From assembly GCA_047495785.1 (NCBI GenBank), contig JBLDXI010000006.1, forward strand, positions 186,001-250,000: a DNA stretch of 64,000 bases, written 5' to 3'. How positions within the stretch are numbered: position 1 is the stretch's first letter; each line of letters starts with the position of its first letter. The notes below the pieces were generated by a model, which worked only from the letters and a program-made list of their open reading frames with translations, did not search any database and was not told the origin of the DNA. Shown one piece after another: positions 11,126 to 21,221 of the stretch. This DNA comes from Lepidodermella squamata (lineage: Eukaryota > Gastrotricha). The position numbers were made by a program, and so were the translations under genes.

Positions 11126-11604
11126 GTCACATTTTTACGTTGGCTTGTCCTGTTCTGTGTCCTATATGAAACAAATCTTGTTTACGAGTTGTCTGGCGGC
11201 AAAATTGCCCGACGTCACATGTTCGCAAAGCAGGTGAATATCATTATGACAAAATGTACCTTTCATCGTCTAGGAAAGATGTTAATGAACAAGTCAGGGG
11301 CCGGCGTGGTTGAAGTACACCGTGGCCAGCATAGTAAAGCAATTCGTGAACTTTCGCGTTCATTTTGGTTTCCAAGTGTTAATGACTAGTAAAATGCAAC
11401 GTCTGCGTGAGTGAAGAGCAGAATCGAAGAAGATGTACCTGCCACCTTGAAACTTCGAAGTACAGGTGTGCTAGGGCGTCAAATGAACTAGAGTGTATGA
11501 AGCTGTAACAGTTCTGCCAATTAAAACAGATGAGCCTTTTCTCAATCAAGTTTATTTGAAACTAGAAAATGAAATTTAAAACGAATCGCTCGTAAATAAG
11601 TTGG

Positions 11605-11965
11605 TTAGGTACGCTTAGAATGTCCCTTCATAATTCTGCGCGCAAGCGTTCGCGCCCAAATGTAGAAAACGACGTTATCACTGCAAATCGATCGTGAGCC
11701 AAGAAGTGCGACGCATTTCGCCATCCGCCGATTGTAGATGACCCTGGAAAATACGGATTGTAATCTTTCCAAGTCCGATTCGTTTTTTGCTGCTGCCAAA
11801 TGGGAAACCAATCCCGCTGAAATGAGAAGATTATAGCTATAAATCCTCATCAAGAAGTATGTTGACAATACCAATAACTTCTGGCCGTAGGGGACGCCGC
11901 TTCGATAAAGCCAAGGCGATGAGAATCGAAAAGAGAAACAGCGTAATTAGTGATTTCGCTCGCAT
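11605..11965 (-). CDS. Small secreted protein, 101 aa, paralogue of 1961-2342
   Basis: Exons 11872-11965 and 11605-11816 are separated by a 55-nt intron (11817-11871), in the same phase as in the paralogue. Exon 1 gives a strong signal peptide (LITLFLFSILIALALS) and a basic linker. Exon 2 carries HLAAAKNESDLERLQSVF, then NRRMAKCVALLGSRSIC and YIWARTLARRIMKG, which align with the copy at 1961-2178. The conserved spacing of the two Cys and the Trp-Ala-Arg motif marks a real family. No known domain is recognised and the function is unknown. Confidence 0.75.
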
Positions 11966-12378
11966 TCTCAAATGAATCTTGCATTGATAAACAATCCTTG
12001 CATTTATATACTCAATGTTTATTCTTCGAAATTGTCGATCAGTTTAGCCTTTTCTTCATTTGCAGACACATTTTCACGAATGTCCGGTCTCTTTAACTTT
12101 CAACTTGTCCAAAAATACTAATTTATCCTCATTTGATGTTCAAATTATCGATTGAATGTTCCTGCTGCCTCCCGGAGCAAACATTCGACGAAAATAATTT
12201 CAGCTGACCAGAAGCAGAAGTCGTTGCCTAGTATTGGAGACGTATAAGTTGGGCGCCTCACGCTTATTCAGTCGTGTAACTCGTGCAAATTCATTTATTG
12301 CCTCGTGTTGATAAATCACTCAAATCTCGCTTAAATGCCTACCTGAAGTTGTAAATTCTGAACATTATTACTGAAATC
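11966..12378. other. Divergent intergenic region
   Basis: This is the spacer between two divergently transcribed small secreted-protein genes; it probably holds both promoters. No repeat or RNA gene was recognised. Confidence 0.4.
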
Positions 12379-12726
12379 ATGCTTCATCAACTGTTATTTT
12401 TATCTGTTTTCGTACGCTGTTTTTCAGGCTTTGAGCTGCTATTTGACATCAACGAAGAGCTGGTTTCTCTTGAGCAGCCGCCCACTGTCGAGCCACCCCC
12501 GGTCGTAATTAACCGTTTTTTGGTTAGCAAGCCGTTTTTGAGCTGGAAGAAAGTGAAACTGCAACTGGAGAAGCAACTTGGCGATCAAATGAAGATCGAT
12601 CGAAAAACGCTGAAACTACTGATCAAGCTAATGAGTACCAGGGCGATGAAACGCGTGAAACCCGACAGCAAGCTTCGGAAGATAATGATCGTTGGACAGG
12701 CGCCGGAAATCAAATTCGCCGTCTAA
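12379..12726 (+). CDS. Small secreted basic protein, 115 aa, unknown
   Basis: A single exon begins with a signal peptide (MLHQLLFLSVFVRCFSGF), then an acidic/Pro-rich stretch (PPTVEPPPVV), then a lysine-rich amphipathic C-terminal half without cysteines. A polyadenylation-like aataaa lies at about 12797, about 70 nt after the stop. No domain or paralogue was recognised. It could be a precursor of a basic peptide, but no clear dibasic-plus-Gly amidation site is present, so that is only a possibility. Confidence 0.55.
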   Translation: MLHQLLFLSVFVRCFSGFELLFDINEELVSLEQPPTVEPPPVVINRFLVSKPFLSWKKVKLQLEKQLGDQMKIDRKTLKLLIKLMSTRAMKRVKPDSKLRKIMIVGQAPEIKFAV

Positions 12727-13660
12727 CAACCTTCGCATTTTACTTTTCTAGCCTAACAACTAAGAACTACGAACTATGATATTAGGTTCAGAAATGAAAT
12801 AAAACAGCGAAGACTAACTTTATAAGTGTTATACGTCAAATTGGTCGAGTCACAGAGTGAAGTAAGACAACAGAAATGGCTAGGATTAGGACTAAGTTCC
12901 TACTATCCGGCGCTCTCTGAGCCGAGTTTTGAAACCTCGCAAGCTTGATAGTTCAAACCTCAATATGTTCCAGCGATCAATTAATCCTTTACAAGCCTCC
13001 GCATTACGTTGATCAGTTTGAGCAGTGATTCATAATATAATGCGTAATGCGGAGCCAGCGAAATGACCAACGGACCGTAGATAACGAGGCGCATCTATTT
13101 CGGCTAATTGTCTGTGTCCGATTGACAGTTTGCATAGATTAGATTACTTTGCATTAAGACAAACATTTCATGTCCCAATGTTGCTTGATTGATATGGGAA
13201 TAAATGTGCACATTTCCTCCGAATATAACGAGAAACATCCGTGTCTTACAGGCGGAAAACTAGATTAACGGAGGCAATTGTCATTTCAAACCTAATCCAT
13301 ATAATTGATTACTTAGCTACAGTTAATTCAATTTCAGTATTACAGTTTGTGACGCAGCATGATGCTTCAATCAAAGCTGTATTTACTTCGAACCACCTAC
13401 GCCGCCACCTGGAAACGTCTACGTCTGTTTGATGCTCGTGACTGCGTTTCTTGAATTTGATGGCGGAAGTTGGTTCTCTTGATGAAAAATTTCTCTTCCC
13501 CGGACGGCTGAAGCTAAGTGCAGTTATGACAATGTGATGGCGTAGACGGCGCATCCGCTGTTGCAAAATACAAAAAGCTTGAAAAAAATAAACAGATAAG
13601 CCGCTTCATAACATCTATTGCACTATAAAAGCTTGGACTTCGATTGAATTATCAATACAA
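12727..13660. other. Intergenic region with a short hairpin
   Basis: No gene is supported. A perfect 12-nt inverted repeat, ctccgcattacg at 12997-13008 and its complement at 13043-13054, could form a hairpin. The stretch before 13661 is the presumed promoter of the receptor gene. Confidence 0.45.
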
Positions 13661-16168
13661 TTGTTGCCAAAAATGTGGGAAGTGATTATTTTACTCATAT
13701 CAAGCTGTGGCGTTATGTTATGCTCGAAGCAATTTACCTTGAAGATACCGATGAATGCCCCGATAGGCGGTCCTGTGAATCCTATGGGGGCTGTTTGCAC
13801 TGAGGCTGTAACGATGGCTTTAGACGCTATCAATTCAAGCCCTGACATTCTGCCTAACTACAAAATCCAAATTGACATGGGCGATGATCAGTGCCTATCA
13901 ACTGCCGCGCAGGAAATGAGCCTAAACTTTTACAACAACCTGAAACCGGTTGTTCCAAGCGCGAAAGTTTTCGGCAATCTAACCCTGCCACTTCGGACAA
14001 ATTTCTCCGGCGAAGCTTATGTTCCTCCTATATTTTTAGGAGGACTATGCTCCCCTACATGCAAAACAGCATCAAGGTTACCACAGCACTTCGGGTTCAT
14101 GAATATTCTTATCGGTTGCACTGAGCCTCAGTTTACGAATCGCAAGCTGTACCCGAACTTCTATCGATTCGCCCCATCTTTCGTTGAAGTTGAGAAATTT
14201 CGAGCTAAGCTGATGCTCTACCTCGGCTGGAATCGCATGGGCTATCTAGCAGATGCTGTTCAAACAACTTATGACGACGCCATCTATTTCGCGAAGGCAA
14301 TCCTCGGGGCTGGGAAGAAAGTAGCTGCGGAGGAGTTTTACATGGACGACGCGGGTATGTTTGAATCCCTAGCTAGGATGAAAGCAGCTGATGTCAGGGT
14401 AATCTACGGCAACTGTTACGTCAATTTCTGCCCAGCTATGGCATGTGAGGCTTACCGAAAAGGCCTATGGGGGCCTAACGTAGTTTGGATCTTCAATTCA
14501 TGGATTGATGTAGTCAACGGAATTCTCCCACCAGGCTGCACGAGAAGAATGGTCCAGGAATTTGCGGAGTATTCGCTGTACATCGGACCCGACTTTATGG
14601 CGAATTCTCAGCCTAGGAGCTACAAAACTGAAATAGGCATAACTTTCAAGCAGTTTGATGATTACCTATCCACGAAAGTGCCTAACCTTGAGACCCATCC
14701 AGCGTTTTCTTGGCGAATCATTTGCTTCGATGACGTTCTCATCGGAGCCAAAATCCTTCACAACGCCGAACTGGAATTAAACGAACGTAACGAGACGCTG
14801 AAAGACATAATCCGAGATGAGAGAAGGAAAGGAGAGTTAACCGACCTTATTCGCGAGAAGTCTATGACGGTCGAAGCTAACGGAATTTATGGTAACGCCG
14901 CGTTTCTACCCGGAGGTGATGAAGCGATAAATCCGCCACTTATTGTCGAACAGCTGTTCGAGGGCATCCGAAGCACGGTTTTGATCACTAGAAATCGAAG
15001 CATTACAGATCCACAGAAATATTTCGAAAAAATGGCACCGTTGAGATGGAAGAAAGCCAAGCCGAATACGGAACCTCTTGTCGCTCATAGGAAGAACGTT
15101 GTCGCGAGTCAAACTGTCAGTGGGTTGATAGCTGCAACAGCGATTATCGTCTGCCTAAAATGGTTCCTACAACTCGTTGGATTCATGCTCAAGGTCACAA
15201 ACACCTTTGATACCTTGATATGCCTGGGCTCCACTATGATGGCTACTGCTGTGTTGATTCACCCGATTGAAGGCTCGAATCTTCGGGGGTTGGGTATCTT
15301 TTGTACTGCAGTCGGTCCCCTGACCATTTTCGGCTTTGGTCTGATAACAACAGCGATTGCAGTGAAGCTATGGAGCTATCGTTACGTTGAGGCGGAAAGG
15401 AATACACCACTCCACAAAGCGATGATTGTCGTTGCGTTGTTGATTGAAGCCTGTTTAGTTCAGACTTGGTATCTCGGAGAATCAAAACCCCAAGCTTCAA
15501 TGATTTCGAAAACGTACTACGAGGCTGAAATTGACACTGTGTGGAATGAGCACACCTACTTGTGCACTTTCATCGATGAGGATACTAGCCCAAAAGCAGC
15601 TTTGGCTCTCCTTGGTTTTCAAGGTCTCCTTCTGACTGTAGCATTAATTCTATCGATTAGCTCCACTCGGAGACGAGGAAGGCAATCCTCATCAGGCCGT
15701 ACAACTTTTAAAACAAGGCTTAGGGCTCAGCCTAGAACAACCAGAGTTCGGCCACGAGTTAACCCTTCTTCTGCTGGTGAAATGGGGAGTAACACCAAGT
15801 TAACTTTGGAAGATTTTCTCTTGAATCAGGAGGTCAAAAACACGGCATTAGCTCTATACATACCGACATCTCTGCTTCTCCTATGCGCTTTTGCCTACTC
15901 AGTATTTGCTGATTCGCCAGCTGGCTTAATTGGAACTCTCTCAGCATTCACATTAGTTACATCGGTGTCGATGACCTTCATCCTGCAATGGCGCACGATC
16001 AAAGTCTCAATGTGGAAAATGGGCTACAAACGATTTGAGATGAACAACTTTATGACGGCTAACGAGGGAAGGATAGAATCTATCGATCGCAGCTCTTCTA
16101 TTTTGTCTGGTGGGAACCTTGGCGGAATCAGCACTGGAAATATGTTTCCGAGAGATAATGACCAGTAA
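13661..16168 (+). CDS. GABA-B-like class C GPCR, 835 aa, intronless
   Basis: One open frame with a signal peptide (MWEVIILLISSCGVMLC; Met at 13661 or 13673), a Venus-flytrap ligand-binding domain (about 25-440) and seven transmembrane segments from about residue 485, including LIAATAIIVCLKWFLQLVGF, FCTAVGPLTIFGFGLITTA and ALALLGFQGLLLTVALILSI. There is no cysteine-rich linker, as in GABA-B receptors. It is unusual for a long, Arg/Ser/Thr-rich cytoplasmic loop of about 60 residues between TM5 and TM6 (RRRGRQSSSGRTTFKTRLR and following). The flytrap begins with several cysteines absent from the other two receptors here. It probably couples to G proteins; ligand and partner are unknown. Confidence 0.87.
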   Translation: MLPKMWEVIILLISSCGVMLCSKQFTLKIPMNAPIGGPVNPMGAVCTEAVTMALDAINSSPDILPNYKIQIDMGDDQCLSTAAQEMSLNFYNNLKPVVPSAKVFGNLTLPLRTNFSGEAYVPPIFLGGLCSPTCKTASRLPQHFGFMNILIGCTEPQFTNRKLYPNFYRFAPSFVEVEKFRAKLMLYLGWNRMGYLADAVQTTYDDAIYFAKAILGAGKKVAAEEFYMDDAGMFESLARMKAADVRVIYGNCYVNFCPAMACEAYRKGLWGPNVVWIFNSWIDVVNGILPPGCTRRMVQEFAEYSLYIGPDFMANSQPRSYKTEIGITFKQFDDYLSTKVPNLETHPAFSWRIICFDDVLIGAKILHNAELELNERNETLKDIIRDERRKGELTDLIREKSMTVEANGIYGNAAFLPGGDEAINPPLIVEQLFEGIRSTVLITRNRSITDPQKYFEKMAPLRWKKAKPNTEPLVAHRKNVVASQTVSGLIAATAIIVCLKWFLQLVGFMLKVTNTFDTLICLGSTMMATAVLIHPIEGSNLRGLGIFCTAVGPLTIFGFGLITTAIAVKLWSYRYVEAERNTPLHKAMIVVALLIEACLVQTWYLGESKPQASMISKTYYEAEIDTVWNEHTYLCTFIDEDTSPKAALALLGFQGLLLTVALILSISSTRRRGRQSSSGRTTFKTRLRAQPRTTRVRPRVNPSSAGEMGSNTKLTLEDFLLNQEVKNTALALYIPTSLLLLCAFAYSVFADSPAGLIGTLSAFTLVTSVSMTFILQWRTIKVSMWKMGYKRFEMNNFMTANEGRIESIDRSSSILSGGNLGGISTGNMFPRDNDQ

Positions 16169-17488
16169 CTGACAGACAGTCGAGTTTTACATATAAGTAC
16201 TTATGTCTTAATATCAGCCGTTTGCTACTGTCCTTCGGTAAAACGTTGTTCCAGTCATTTCGCTCAATTTTGAGAATTTTTATTATAATTTCAAAATTCA
16301 CGATTCTCAGTCAATGAAATAGATTCTGGCTATCCCAAACGTAGATTGAAAGACGATCTGAGAAAGTTGAGTGTTGACGTCCTAAATGGAACTATTTTAT
16401 CAAGTTCTCACAGGAAAATTGCTCGTATCCCGATAGCATTGAAGCAAAATGAAAATATACGCCTGTGATTTCAGAAGAAAGTGACTCATAATGTGTGGGT
16501 AATTTTACACCGCGCCACATCCTCGCCAATTTCTCTATTTTTCAATTTGTCCGTTGCAAGGCCTGCGTGTGACTAAGTACATTTCGCCAAGCTTTCCTTT
16601 TCTGTTCATGCCGCCTCTGATCATGGCCGATGACCAAACATTAAAATTCAGTCTTACTGTTAAACACGCGTACGCCAGTATGAAACCTGAGGCTGCGAAC
16701 AATTAAAGGAATTTTGCCGGACGTGGGAAATGTCAATCCGTGAGAATAAGTGGGATTGTAAGCGGAAAGTCGGGTTCCGTTGACAGGAAGACGTCTGTTT
16801 TTAAGATATACCAATGTTTTTCAACGGGTCTAATTACTTAGGAACGCGGCGTGAAAATCAATTTGAAAATCCTGAAAACGTCAGTCACTACGGCTGAACG
16901 GATCGAATGAGTTTGAAAAGCTTATATTTCAAATGGAATAACACCTTATCGAAACCTAGATCGCTGCAATTAAATGAAATCTGATTCGACAAGCTAAACA
17001 TTAAAGATTAAAAGCTTTCCAGGACCTCCAGGAAATCATATGCTTGGAGAATTTCACGTGACGATGCCCGAATCCAGGCCTTGAAAATGACATTTTTAGT
17101 TCTGACTGATGAGCAATTTATTCAACTCTGAAAGATTTTCTGCAATCATTTCAATTTCGTCAAGTTTCGCATCCACGGATTTCCGTCAGAAATCATTGAT
17201 GAGTTGGAGACGTGTGGTTATTTGAAAAATCAAATAAAAGAACCGAATCACCCCTGGTAAACCAGGGCAAACAATAGTTTACCTTGTAATAGCGTTAAAA
17301 ATAATGGCGTAGTAAATTAAAGCATGTTTTCGTGGTAAAAAGCGTAGGTGAAAGGCTCGTGTATGTACAAGCTGGAAGACACTGCTGGCACATGTTTACT
17401 ACGCCAGTATAACAATGGCTACCTACAGCCGGTCGCTTCGAGTAATGCTGCTGTGCTCACTGGCAAGGCAACACAAATTAATTGAAAG
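16169..17488. other. Intergenic, no gene seen
   Basis: This 1.3-kb AT-rich spacer lies between two plus-strand genes. No ORF with coding features, repeat family or RNA gene was recognised. The last few hundred bases are presumably the oxygenase promoter. Confidence 0.45.
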
Positions 17489-18289
17489 ATGCTCTTTAAT
17501 CTACTAATTCTACTAGTTTCTTCAGCTGCGGTTATCGCAACGGAAGATGACGGCTACTGCAGGGTGGACGATAAGGACTCCTGCTCAGGCTCAGACAAGG
17601 TGAAAATCTCCTCGAAAACCACCGGTATCCACGACGCCCCTAGATACGTGCTCGATGGCCTGCTTACCGATGAACAATGCAAACGCTTCATCGAATTCAA
17701 CGACAAATTCGGCGAATACGGCGGTAACTTCGCTAAGCACCTCCTTAAACGCAGCGGTTCGCCCTACACAGCGCACGAGACCTTCAAAAGCTACGAGCTG
17801 AAGCACATCGAAGCTGAAGCAAAGCGCTCGAAAAAGTCGAAAGTCACGAAAAAGGACGTTGAAAAGTTCAAGGAAATCGTATCAAGCTCAGTTGCTCATT
17901 CTTCAAAGTTATTCGGCCGACCTCTCGACCTAGACTACGCTGCTGTGATTTGCCGAGAGGCTATCGAAGACGACATGGCGACTCGAGATATCACGAAAGA
18001 CATCAGCCATGTTGTTCATACAGATAACTGCTACAACCTACCGAACGGCGACTGCATTGTCGCTGCTAATTTAGCCCATCGCAATGTTTCTTCTGTTTTG
18101 TACTTGAATGACGATTTCGATGGTGGCGAGTTCTTCTTCACAAAGGGCGTACGAGTTCCGGCTGAAATGTCTGTGAAACCAGCCTGCGGCCGTATCGTAA
18201 TTTTCGATTCGCGCGAGTATCATGGCGTTTCGGCTGTGACTAAAGGAAAACGCTGCGCAATTGCTATGTGGTATAAACTCGCTGTTTAA
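17489..18289 (+). CDS. Stand-alone secreted prolyl-3-hydroxylase-type 2OG-Fe(II) oxygenase
   Basis: The 266-aa protein has a signal peptide (MLFNLLILLVSSAAVIA) and a double-stranded beta-helix dioxygenase domain. It matches the catalytic domain of leprecan/prolyl 3-hydroxylases: the iron facial triad is HTD (His177, Asp179) and His245 in REYHG, and Arg255 in GKRCAIAMW would bind 2-oxoglutarate. SVLYLNDDFDGGEFFF is the family signature. Leprecans modify collagen prolines in the secretory pathway but carry a long N-terminal TPR-like region that is absent here. A Lys-rich insert (about 107-128) precedes the core. No KDEL-like ER retrieval signal is visible at the C-terminus (YKLAV). The gene is intronless. 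The substrate is unknown; collagen-like proteins are the default inference. Confidence 0.85.
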   Translation: MLFNLLILLVSSAAVIATEDDGYCRVDDKDSCSGSDKVKISSKTTGIHDAPRYVLDGLLTDEQCKRFIEFNDKFGEYGGNFAKHLLKRSGSPYTAHETFKSYELKHIEAEAKRSKKSKVTKKDVEKFKEIVSSSVAHSSKLFGRPLDLDYAAVICREAIEDDMATRDITKDISHVVHTDNCYNLPNGDCIVAANLAHRNVSSVLYLNDDFDGGEFFFTKGVRVPAEMSVKPACGRIVIFDSREYHGVSAVTKGKRCAIAMWYKLAV

Positions 18290-18300
18290 ATTATTCAGAA

Positions 18301-18306
18301 AATAAA
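18301..18306 (+). terminator. Polyadenylation signal AATAAA of the oxygenase gene
   Basis: AATAAA lies 12 nt after the TAA stop at 18287-18289 and before the convergent lectin gene. This implies a very short 3' UTR. Confidence 0.6.
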
Positions 18307-18361
18307 CACTTTAAATTATTTAAAACGTCGTGTTTCTATCATCTGTTGTTATAGTCAGTCC

Positions 18362-20955
18362 TTAGTCACTAAGCCGCACTTCGCATATGAACCAATGAAA
18401 GAATGTGCAGGCGTGCGCCTTCCAATATCCCGTATTCGCTGCCCAAATGAGCCCGCAATATGGTGACCCTGTTGCGAATGGCTCACCGCTCTGCCAATAA
18501 CGTAAGGAAAAATTGTCCCCGTTCGACCATGCCCATGAATTCTGGGAACTGTTCCAGTTGATACCAATCCAGTAGCCGAATTCAGGCCGGATGCTCTGCT
18601 CTTTAAATCGCAAAATTTGCAAAATTGAGAATGAAAACTTGAGTTTTACCTCCAAAAGAGTTCACAACACTCATCAGATACTTTTGCTCTTCTGAGTCGG
18701 CGATAGCAGCCAGATAACCCCCGTTCGCTTTGCATATCGATTGAGCTGTGTTGAACTGCCGTGGAAACCTGTACAACGTGTAGCAGCTTCCTTTGTAAAA
18801 ATAGCGACACCCTTAAAAAGAGCTATTCAATTCGTTAACTATTCTTGAATAGGGATCACTAACATTCATGTTGGTCAATTTGGCAAATCGGATTCGCCAA
18901 AACATCCATGCCTTCGACAGTCCAATAATACGAATCGGCTTGAGTATTTGTCGCTGATATCAATGCATAGGGTCGAGTGTAGTCGACAAACGACTGTGAA
19001 TCGGCCCAGTCGCTTTCGGCTAATTTGAAATATATTGAATAAACAAACTTTAAGGTGGCAGTTTGCAACTCACGGCACATAGGAATGTCGCAAGCTTCAG
19101 AAGTTCCGTTGTCCAACCGGAAGCACCAAGGACGCGAAATGATGTTCGGGTCGGGATTCCTGCAGTATGAATGAGATTTGTGCAGGTCTGACAGCATTCT
19201 CTCACCATAAGCGCTTGTCGACCACGAACGACATTGTGCCCCACTTGCTGTTTTGTCCTGATCACCCATGTACTCCCGGCCAGTCGTGGTAAAGCGGCAA
19301 TTCCGTGGAAAAGTTGGAGTTACCGCTGGAAAAGAAAGAGGTTTGAAAAAATCAGCGGATTTTGTTTTGAAATATACGAAATTCGCAGACTGTCGCGACA
19401 GCTCCGGTGCAGCCAGCATCGTTAAGGCTGACGTATGGCATCCGAACCTGGTCATTGAACAGCCCCCACGTCATCACGCAGTTTTCGAGTGCACCTCCAT
19501 TCGGTTCAGGCGCTATGAATGGCCATCTGTCGTAAATTGGATTATCCAGGTTTATTTGATCTGCAGACGTTTTCCAAGAGCCCTCAGAACCTGCATCGGT
19601 CTACAAAGAAGGTTTGTGTTTAACGATGCTTAATGTCGTGATTAGTTTTCTTACTAAATCAAGCCAAACGCATCCAAGGCGACGGTGAATGTGGTAAAGT
19701 ATGCTAGCCTTCAACTGGCCATCCACTGGCATTACCAATTTTCCGCCCAAATTGCGACACCACTGGTTTGCAGCAGTGAAACCCATTGCATTACCTTTTC
19801 CCGCAACGATGCACAAATCGCGATAACGCATCCCCATCGGGCAGGAATGATCTCGAATGTCGAAGGTATCCATGGAAACGCAATTGGTACAACTAGCGGG
19901 CGAGTAGCTTGTCGATCGTCGAATCGAGCACTGAAGCGTGTCGTTGAAGAAAACGGCGAGAACTCCGTCAGAAAACATTCTCTTGATTTGTTGACACTGG
20001 TAAGCACTGTTAACATTTTTATACAGGGCGATTTGCGTCCCTGGGGTGTTACTTGAGCTAGAAGCCATCGGCCGCCCTCCTTTAAAAATAAGATCTATTA
20101 ATTGCTTAATCAAGCGAGAACTTATTTACGCCTAGTTGTTTTGATGTAAAACCAGGTTTCATCGCTAGGCGCGTTGGCATTTTCATTTGGGTAACACATC
20201 CGAGTTTTAAGGCTGCAGTTGCGAGAAGCGTGGTTGTACACGAATCCAGTACAGCGATCTTTGAAAGCCGTATCGCAAAGGTTGGCACATTTGTCCAAGT
20301 TGGCTGATACATACGAAATGTCATTCCCAGGACAAGTGCCGCGATAGCCTTTGTAACCAGGCACTTCATCGACAGCTCTCGGCCAAAACACGTTGTCATA
20401 CAGCGAGTAGCCAGTCCACCACTTCGAAACATTTGGATAGTTGCTACGAATTATTTCGTAAAGATTATCCCTTTGGTTCGCAGATTTGAAGGTAACTAGC
20501 TCGGACGACAGCCTCTCTTCGCATTGAGACCAAGCGTTCTTCCAATCAACTGACGCTGAGCCTTGTAGGAAGTAGCATTTCTTGTTCTGAAAGTCCGGCA
20601 ACCAACCATCTGGGCAGAATCGCTTTTTGTAATACATCTGATGCTTATCAATAGGATCGGGCTGCAAGCTCGGCAGAGGTTTGGCTAATCCTGTATGGTA
20701 GTACAGCTTGCATGATCGCAGTGAAGAGCTGAAAGCTACACTTGAACACCTGTTCTCGCCCTTCATCAAACAGTAAACGAAACACTCCCCGGTTAGATCA
20801 GCTTGAAACACGTGTGTTGGGGCTAGGTTGGCCGGGATCATATTCACAAGGCTGCTATCGGTGAGGAACTCGTCCTCGGCAGCGAACGATAACCCAATTT
20901 GGATTATTAGGGATAGAATACAAGCTCGCATGTTAAATTTTACTGTTTGATCCAA
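18362..20955 (-). CDS. Secreted PAN/C-type lectin/kringle mosaic protein
   Basis: Seven exons: 20130-20955, 19655-20079, 19378-19600, 19074-19325, 18864-19019, 18650-18811 and 18362-18600. Introns are 49-54 nt and the exon sum closes in frame (760 aa from the first Met, 752 from the Met at 20931, which starts the signal peptide). The order is: signal peptide; PAN/apple-like Cys module; a C-type lectin-like segment (CPDGWLPDFQNKKCYFLQG) that lacks its second half; a PAN-like module; another Cys-rich module; a complete CTLD with an EPN motif (mannose-type Ca2+ site) before CVMTW; a kringle (NCRFTTTGREYMG to ACDIPMC); and a final CTLD (GCRYFYKGSCYTLY-like to HWFICEVR). The kringle and last lectin lie on separate exons, consistent with exon shuffling. 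It probably binds glycans or matrix outside the cell. Confidence 0.85.
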
Positions 20956-21221
20956 CTGGAAGAAAGTTCTTTTTTATCATACTTTGTCTGGTTTTTCATA
21001 TTTAACATTTAATGAGATACTCTTTCCTATGAAACGATGTTGCCTTTTGTTTTTAGTCTGCTTTTGTCTGACTGAATAGTTAATGAGTTTCCTGCTCAAA
21101 ATAGACCCTTGCTTGTTTGACTTTTGCTTTCAAGATGCTAAAGTGTGTTTTCTTCGCTTAGATCGATGAACAAAAAGTCAACCTTAATGGAAAATTGCCC
21201 GAAACGATTTATTATTCTTGT

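Noticed and set aside
11189-11389. 66-codon plus-strand frame after the orphan LamG flank
   Set aside because: No similarity to LamG exons or to any family; probably chance.
19268-20056. Plus-strand frames of about 120 codons opposite the lectin gene
   Set aside because: They are antisense to exons with clear lectin and kringle cysteines and agreed splice phases.
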